The translations under genes were made by a program, and so were the position numbers. 64,000 nucleotides of DNA, from positions 124,001 through 188,000 of the forward strand of contig JAGTWJ010000011.1 of assembly GCA_020064725.1 (NCBI GenBank), read 5' to 3'. The notes beneath the pieces were generated by a model. The model saw nothing but the letters and a program-made list of their open reading frames with translations, was not told the DNA's origin and ran no database searches. This DNA is from Drechslerella dactyloides. Taxonomy: Eukaryota > Ascomycota > Orbiliomycetes > Orbiliales > Orbiliaceae. Positions 57,730 to 64,000 of the stretch are shown here, in pieces (the first letter of the stretch is position 1; each line of letters starts with the position of its first letter).

Positions 57730-59908
57730 CTAATCATTCCGCTTCCCACAGAGAGAGCATTTGAAGCCGACCTGTTTGACGTCAAACCCACATTCGACTT
57801 CCACGGCGTGTCGACAAATTGGATGTCGCTTTCTGATTGTTGCAGAGCATTTGGAGTTTGTGACGTCAGAAGCCCCCTCTTTAAATCCGAAATGGCCACA
57901 GGCAAGCTTGACTTTGTGCTTGACTCTGTGGGGAATACGGGTTGTTTTATTGTTAATCCTTGTATCTTGTTCTGGCGAAATTATCTCGATAGAATCACCA
58001 GAATCGCTCGAGTCGTCATAAAAGGAGGCATAGGAGCCTTCAGGCGTTGCGGATGCCCTCCTAAGACTGAGAGCTCGAAGCTCAGACACGACGTCTCGTG
58101 GGGCTTTTTTGGGCATCGGTTGCAGAGTGGGGCCGAGGTTCGGGGTATCTTCATCAGATAGGTCGAAGATTGAGGGTTCGTAGACACTGAAGGCTTTGCG
58201 TGGAATAATTGGAGGTAGGGAAGCTGGCAAGTTGGAAAACTCGGGGAGCAACAGAGATGTCGACGGGGTAGGCTGAGGAAGTTGAGGAGGTTGGGGAGGC
58301 GAAGAGGGTTGTTGCTGTTGACTTTCTTTGATGTAGAACTTAGCTAGACAAAGAAGATCTTCCCCCGCAGTGGAGACATGGGTTGATGATATAGCAGCTG
58401 GTGCCTCCTTAAAGAGTATGGAATTCCAGATATCTACGTTCCGGTCCTCGGAAATCGCAATCAGGGCCTGGGAGGCTTGGGGAAGAGGTTGATCAAGTGG
58501 GACCAGTTCATCAAGCAAGCTATCTGCGACATGCATGCTGGATATTAGCAGGGTGATTCTAAGTGAAAACGCATGGCATTGGGGGATCACCTTGGGGAAC
58601 GATGCCGAGTCCTGCCGCTGTTGGGGCGGTATGGCCGCGGAGATCTATCAAGTCTGGCTGTGTCGCCACGACCTCTGACGCTGTGGATGTAGAGGAGGAA
58701 TCGAGAAGAAGAGATTCGACCATCTGTTTGGTTGCAACCGGGACTGCAGACTGCTTCCCCTCCGATGCATTGAACTCAAGGCCTCGTTCTTCCCTGAGAC
58801 GTTCGATGAGAGCCTCATAGTGGCGGAGGTATGATGGAATCTCAATCCCTGCATCCAGGCACTTCTCTATGGCCTTTCGATCCCTAGAGTCAGCCAATGT
58901 TAGCGAAGGTGCTCATATATATATAAATTCTCGAGGGGTGTGTTGAAATTACCGTTTCTCTCGCATCTCCTTCTGCGAGGTAATTCTCTCGGCTTCTCTC
59001 GCAGCTAGCTCTATTGCCTTGGAAGAGTCTAACCCGAGGACTCTATCCTTCGCTTGTTGGAAGCTCTCGTCCTGGTGCTTGAGGCAGCACCACGTCTCAC
59101 CAAAATGGCACGCCTCTAGACTGCCGGCAGGGCAGGATAGATTGTAGAAGGCGTTGGAGAAGTGGAATTTCACTTCGCCCGTTGCCTGAATGCGGATGTC
59201 GTCAGTCAGACCGAACAACGCCACCAGAGTCTTTGCATCCCTGCGAACTTCCTCGCGCTCTCGGGGATCCGTAATGGACAAGCGGGGCAGAAGGAGGATC
59301 AGTCGAATGACCATTTCCCGTACATTGCACCCGTCTTTGGGCTTGCTCTTTAGCATGATCTTCAGAACTTGGGCGAAGACGGACAGGCTGATGATGACGG
59401 AGATGGAAAACGCCGCCTTGTCATCATCCTCGTACAGGAACTGCACAGCACAGACGACTTTCCTGAGGAAAGCCTTTATCGCCTCTAGCTTGGGAAAAAG
59501 GCATCTGAAGACGCCCTCCTGAAGCTGGTAGCCGAATCGCCCGGCGAACTTCGGGAACCTGTAGAGGATCCTCAGGAGAGGAAGCCCGTGGCTGGGCCAC
59601 GAGTACTCGCTGAACCCCTCGGTGAACACCCAGTCTTCCTGGGTGACCACTCGCAACCGGTCGAGAACCGGCTGCTCGAGGAGGCCGGTGGCTGTCCTGA
59701 AGCTGATCTCCGTTGCCTGATCATAGATCAGGTCAACGGTTGATATGAGGAACGTCCTCATCTCCTCTGGCGAGAAACGCCTGGCCGTCAGGGCCCGGTC
59801 CAGCCAGTCCCTCTGGACACTCATCCGATCGGTGGCTGTGGCTTGGGCACCGTCGAATGCAGTGCCAGAAGCGACAGCTTTCATCCCGAGTGCTCCTGGC
59901 ATCGTCAT
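57730..59908 (-). CDS. Helical-domain protein with C-terminal Cys/His-rich module
   Basis: Three exons: 58953-59908, 58591-58883 and 57730-58523 (2043 nt, 680 aa, in frame). Introns are 69 and 67 bp. The N-terminal ~320 residues are helical (RDWLDRALTARRFSPEEM; WPSHGLPLLRILYRFPKF). Their pattern, a VDL/VDY helix followed by a PVL..L / PRVL..L turn and a [PS]HGLPLL / YHDHIIPIL stretch, resembles the helical domain of the CCCH gene at 51990-54509. The middle is Ser/Gln/Pro-rich and disordered. The last ~65 residues form a Cys/His module (LACGHFGF, KCSATIRKRHPICRH, VEVEC, FKCSLCG) with spacing like the module at 54801-56113. A TATATAAA at 60117-60124 and a CT-rich 5' UTR support the start at 59908. 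Function unknown. Confidence 0.76.
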
Positions 59909-60116
59909 TTCTGCTGGGAAAAGATAAGGTTAACAGGAGAGAGAGTAGCAGCGCCAGCAGAAGAATTGAGGGGACAAGGCGGCTGGCGTTGCGATGAGCA
60001 GCGGTGGGAGAGAGATTGGGCGGTGGAGAAGAGGCGGGATGGTCGAGGTGGCCGGGGCCGGAAGAGGATGAACTTTGAGAAGGGAAGAGGAGAGCAGGCT
60101 GGCCGGGGGAGCTTAC

Positions 60117-60124
60117 TTTATATA
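60117..60124 (-). promoter_or_regulatory. TATA box of the helical/Cys-His gene
   Basis: TATATAAA on the minus strand, ~210 bp before the ATG at 59908, with a pyrimidine-rich leader between. Confidence 0.45.
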
Positions 60125-60407
60125 CATGTACCGATGCTGCTGTTGGGAAGCTGAATGGAAACGTCTTCAATATTCCGGGAGTGGTGTTGTTCAGAGCGTG
60201 TGCTGATATATGACTAGTACTGGTCTCCAACACCAGTTTTCGTGCATTGCGTGGAGACTGCTTCCACTTCACGCTATCGACAAGATTCCAAAAAGAAGCG
60301 AACGCTGACAACAAGATACGCCTGGTGTAAGCTGGTGTTTCCGTTTCACTGTGAGCTTGTCGTCGAATGGCTCTGGCAATGCTGCTCGTAGGGCAACTCA
60401 AGGAAGG

Positions 60408-60423
60408 GTCTGGTTTACGGGAC
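60408..60423 (-). repeat. Dispersed motif, reverse orientation
   Basis: GTCTGGTTTACGGGAC on the plus strand is the reverse complement of GTCCCGTAAACCAGAC. It is the only clear minus-oriented copy found. Confidence 0.45.
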
Positions 60424-60860
60424 AATACTCATAGGGGTTCAAATCTATTGGTAAGGGGGCTCTCGATACGTCAAATTAGCAATGTGTTTCGACTGCTCAG
60501 TCTACCGGTAAGGAGGTCCACTATGCGAGGACTTTGGGCAGAGTCTACCTTGTTTTCCCCGCCTGAGAACTGACCCCCGGCAAGAGTTTCTCTGCTTCGT
60601 CTATGTAGATGACCGCAAAGTCGAATATGGGGATGTTATTCCTTTGGGCAGGCAATTGAGCATTCGACTTATTGAGCCTGTGTCAAAGGAGATGCCTTCA
60701 TTGATCAGGATGTGTTTCCGCGAGATTCGAAACGATGAAGATAAAACTGACATGTACTGTAGAACGAATAGGGTGGCTTTCATATGATGATGTGGACACC
60801 ATGATATTCTCCGCAATAGAAATATCTTGACGTATCTATGCTCAGAAATTGAGATAAGTT

Positions 60861-60878
60861 GGTCTTGCAAGCCAAACC
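60861..60878 (+). repeat. Dispersed motif copy
   Basis: GGTCTTGCAAGCCAAACC, with two transitions relative to the consensus. Confidence 0.5.
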
Positions 60879-61813
60879 ACACGGTTGACCGGCACGTAGT
60901 GTTCTATGCGGAGACGCCGGATCCAGTCGTGAAACAGTCGCGTGGACGATCAAGCGATTTGAACTTTGATGTCGATGCTAAAGATTCGACTATGGAGTGC
61001 CTAGCTACCAAGGGGCCTAACGCGATAACAAAGGGTCAATACAATTACGGATTAATGGAAGGGTGGTCTATTTCGATTGGGAGTGAATCTGGCTTAGGAT
61101 GGTGGCTGGGGATTGAGGAACTGCTTAAAATTTGTGAATGTTTGACAAGATTGGCACTCGCTTACGCCTGGGATTTTAGAGTGCCGCTTTTGGCCTAGAT
61201 ACCTGAGGCGATAGCAAGGGTTATTATCCATGCGAAGTAACATGATGCTTCCCTGGAATCTAGCATGGCGGTTTAACCGTTTCAATGATGATATCTGTCT
61301 GTGACACACGAAATTTGCAGGGTTTGGGAACCACCTTGCTTAATGCCTATGGCATAACTGTATATACACTAATAAGGGTTGTTAGTATATCTACGGCTGG
61401 ACGCTGGGAGAAACGCTTGTGTAACCATGCTCTCAGCGAGGGTTTTCCGGCCTGCATTCGGATGTTGTATTTTGAGGCTGCGTTGATTAGGGAACTTTAG
61501 CCGCGCAGAACTCTCTTTTCACAGCTCAAAAGGAGACCTATCAATAGACCTTATGATCTAAGGGTTGGATATCCCAACTGCAACGATTCGAAGTGTCGAT
61601 GGATTCTGTCGATTATTTGCGAGTGTTGCAGGCTTGATTTACCTCTACGGCCAAGGTTGGAGTGGCCTCTTTTGTAGAGTATTATTCTGAAGAGAGTATC
61701 CTGAAAGTTATAGATATTTCTGGAATTTCCGCCAATCCTAGTCACCTTCCAAATATTTGAACTGGGCATCTGTGGTAGTAGCTGAACGACATTAATTCAC
61801 TCTGGCAAAGTTT

Positions 61814-61829
61814 GTCTTGCGAACCGGAC
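61814..61829 (+). repeat. Dispersed motif, degenerate copy
   Basis: GTCTTGCGAACCGGAC; ends and spacing are kept, the centre is altered mostly by transitions. Confidence 0.35.
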
Positions 61830-62793
61830 TGTTGGACTTTATAAATTTAACGGACGAAGGTAAAGATCACTGGCCTTTTCCATGACATGTATAATGCGGC
61901 GTCCCAACGAGCTTACTTCTAACCATTAATACCTCAAGCTAGAAAAGACCATTTGTGGTGAGATCATGCATCTTAGCGATCGTTCAAACACAAATCTGAA
62001 AGATGGAGCAGTACATGCAACTTGCTTGACAATCATAAAAGCTATACCGGCTCAATCGGCCCGCAAACAAAAAAATCAGTATACTCAGATCTGATCCGTC
62101 TGGAAACCTGGCATCTGGGTTATTCGAAAGATTTGGCTTTGATGTCATCCAGAATCTCGATGGTTGATGCAAGAAGCTGATCTCCAGGGTCTACTTGGGT
62201 CGATCTATCCGCCATGGGTCTGGATACATGCATCCTTCTCCTTGTCTGTGGGAGTTTACGCCGTACACCATTAATACATTATATACACCTCTTCTCATTT
62301 TCAGCTATTTGTTAAAGAAAAAGGGCCTCACGCTGGATTCTAGCTCTCAGTCCTTCAGATTCCTCCAAACCAGTCGGCTAAAGACGTCACAAAGCTGTCT
62401 GCGTTCCGATTCGCCTAGATTGATAGCGATGAAGGCATTCGAGTAACATATTCTCTGTAGGTCCATAGGGGAGTCAGATTACGAGATGATAACAATGTTA
62501 CAGAGGGCTTAAAAGTTTTACTAAGCTCAGTTTAAGACGTAACCCATAAAATCTCCCTATGAGATACAGCCCTTATTGCGATCTAGATGCCTGCTAACAA
62601 GGCCACCTCTCCTTACGTACAATAGCCGCGCCCTTAAGATATATCTCACTGGAAGCTACTTAAAAACAAGGCCTGAAGCCTTACCCTCATCCACACTAGT
62701 ACACACAAGGTTACATCTGATAACCTTTCCTGACGACATGACTAGGCCGAAGCCCCTCTCTATTCCCTCTCTGCCTATTCCATGCCTATAACA

Positions 62794-64000
62794 TCAGACG
62801 GCGCACCAGTGCCGGTGACGCCCGACAGCTGGAGTCGTTGGCTGCATTGCCGGCCAGTAGCGCAACTCCATGAAATCGTCGCTGATTAAGTCGACAATGT
62901 TATTCTGCAGGATGTTCTGCAGAGCCAGCGCGAGTTCCGCAGACTCAACACTCGACCATGTCGACGTGGACGGCGATTTGATGCGAGTGGGCGCCAGTGG
63001 GGGGATCCCTTCCGGTGATGAAGAGATCGGCGTCGATGAATTGCCGTCCGTGGCGCCGACGCTGCTCTGCTCGCGGAGGACGCCCTCTTCGGCGACCTCG
63101 CGCGCAAGGCCGTGTTTGTCCTTCGGCGCGACTGGGGTCCGTTGGCTTGAGGTAGTCGAGACTATGGAGCCCAGACTGCTTGGCTCCGCCAACGGCCCAG
63201 CATCAGGAAGAGCCGAGGGCTCGATTCCATGATGCGTCTCTGCGTACGGCTGTCCGTAGCCACCGGCGTAATGGTTGGCCTGGTGGTGGGGCTGGTTGAG
63301 CGTGGGCATACCGCCCTGGGCGCCCCAGCTACCGCCAACCCCAGCCGTCTGTTGAGGCATTGCGTAGACAGAACTTGCGACGTGGCCCGGCGGCGTGGCG
63401 TTCCAATTCGCGGACTGACCCGGGTATCCGTACGACGGATACCGGTTGTATACACCACCAGAGTATTGCTGAATCTGTGGTTGTATACCGTGCCCACCGT
63501 ACATTGAATATTGATGAACGGGGGCGCACTGTGAGTGCATTGCGGACGAATAGGCCGAAGATGTCTGCTGGCTATACATCGTGTCGTGGGAATGGCCGGC
63601 CCAGACCGCATCGTTATGGGTGTAGTGGGGGTAACCGAAAGATGGGTAGCCCCCGCTACCGTGCCCCGACAGACTGCTGGCATTGAATGGAGTTGGGGCG
63701 TAGGCGAGTGGATGAGGATGGTAGATCCGACTGTGCTCCACCAGTTCTTCCATGCTGCCAAAGCCGCAGAAACAGTAGATGCAAGTTCCGAGGGCTGTTG
63801 GCGGGGCAGGAGGCATCCTGTATCCTGTGGACGAATGTTGAGCTGGCGATGCCTGCGTCTGCGGCGAAGGGAAGGAGAAGGTTGGCGTCTCATCGAGACG
63901 GCCCTGGGGGCTGTGGCTTTCCGAGCAGTAGGAGTCATCTAGCAACAATAGTCAGTACCAAGCTAATGTTGAATCGGGATATCGAGTTTAGTTACCCAAT
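62794..64000 (-). CDS. C2H2 zinc-finger protein with Tyr/Gln/Gly-rich region (5' end outside window)
   Basis: The main exon spans about 62794-63938. It begins at an acceptor (TTGCTAG) preceded by a CTGAC branch site. A GTAACT donor at about 63995 marks the end of an earlier exon that lies mostly beyond the window. The visible ~380 residues include one C2H2-type finger (CIYC then H and H with spacing C-x2-C-x12-H-x4-H) within GTCIYCFCGFGSMEELVEH. A ~150-residue low-complexity region rich in Tyr, Gln, Gly, His and Ser (SYGYPGQSANW, HHQANHYAGGYGQPY) follows, then a Ser/Pro-rich stretch and a short C-terminal segment. No other domain recognised. Possibly a nucleic-acid-binding regulator with a prion-like region; inferred from composition only. 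Confidence 0.72.

Larger units (their letters stand above)
60130..62790. other. AT-rich gene-poor interval with motif copies
   Basis: No supported gene. It holds dispersed motif copies at 60408 (reverse), 60861 and 61814. ORFs up to 123 aa lack any recognisable domain. Confidence 0.4.

Noticed and set aside
57619..58161. 180-aa plus-strand ORF opposite the helical/Cys-His gene
   Set aside because: Antisense shadow of the well-supported third exon of the minus-strand gene.
1..64000. CRISPR arrays, tRNA or rRNA genes, intact transposases
   Set aside because: Looked for regularly spaced repeats, tRNA B-box-like GGTTCGANTCC with plausible arms, and known transposase or reverse-transcriptase motifs. 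None was convincing. A tRNA with an unusual structure could still be missed by eye.

Overview
The window looks like chromosomal DNA of a filamentous ascomycete (Pezizomycotina). Genes have short introns (about 50-160 bp) with GTAAGT-like donors and CTAAC/CTGAC branch sites. The gene content is typically fungal: a GH7 cellulase, a proteinase K-like subtilase, a secreted PI-PLC-X protein, a yeast-type zinc alcohol dehydrogenase, small secreted proteins, and the mRNA 3'-processing factor Cft2. Compact GC-rich gene islands alternate with long AT-rich, gene-poor stretches that carry decayed repeats. I cannot assign genus or species. Exon coordinates come from reading splice signals and frames by eye.

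Layout: 1-471 is the 5' part of a secreted-protein gene that runs off the left edge (minus). 0.5-6.9 kb is gene-poor and holds an old diverged direct duplication (about 2.19-3.16 and 3.59-4.83 kb). 6.9-8.8 kb is a four-exon F-box protein. 10.8-11.9 kb is a two-exon cysteine-containing secreted protein. 13.2-13.9 kb is a weak membrane-protein candidate. 17.5-25.1 kb is a dense island: secreted PI-PLC-X protein, Cft2/CPSF-100, and a convergent subtilase. 27.8-29.2 kb is a GH7 endoglucanase-type gene. 30.9-31.9 kb is a single-pass membrane protein. 33.2-33.9 and 41.1-41.9 kb hold two paralogous small genes, each encoding two tandem Zn2Cys6-type cysteine clusters and a Tyr-rich tail. 44.7-45.5 kb is a broken gene for a secreted, probably membrane-anchored protein, and 46.1-46.5 kb encodes a 109-aa secreted six-cysteine protein. 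48.5-50.0 kb is a six-exon alcohol dehydrogenase. 52.0-59.9 kb holds three zinc-module genes: a tandem CCCH-finger plus helical-domain protein, a Cys/His-rich protein beside it, and on the opposite strand a protein that seems to combine a related helical domain with the same Cys/His-rich module. 62.8-64.0 kb is a C2H2-finger, Tyr/Gln/Gly-rich protein whose 5' end lies outside the window.

Themes: the secreted genes (cellulase, protease, PI-PLC, small cysteine-rich proteins) suggest a plant- or debris-associated lifestyle; this is inference. The most unusual content is the concentration of small zinc-module proteins, particularly the tandem Zn2Cys6 pair with introns at identical positions and the CCCH/Cys-His cluster at 52-60 kb. 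A short dispersed motif (core GTCTCGCAAGCCAGAC) occurs about ten times in intergenic DNA with mainly C-to-T/G-to-A differences. That pattern fits a repeat family eroded by RIP-like mutation.
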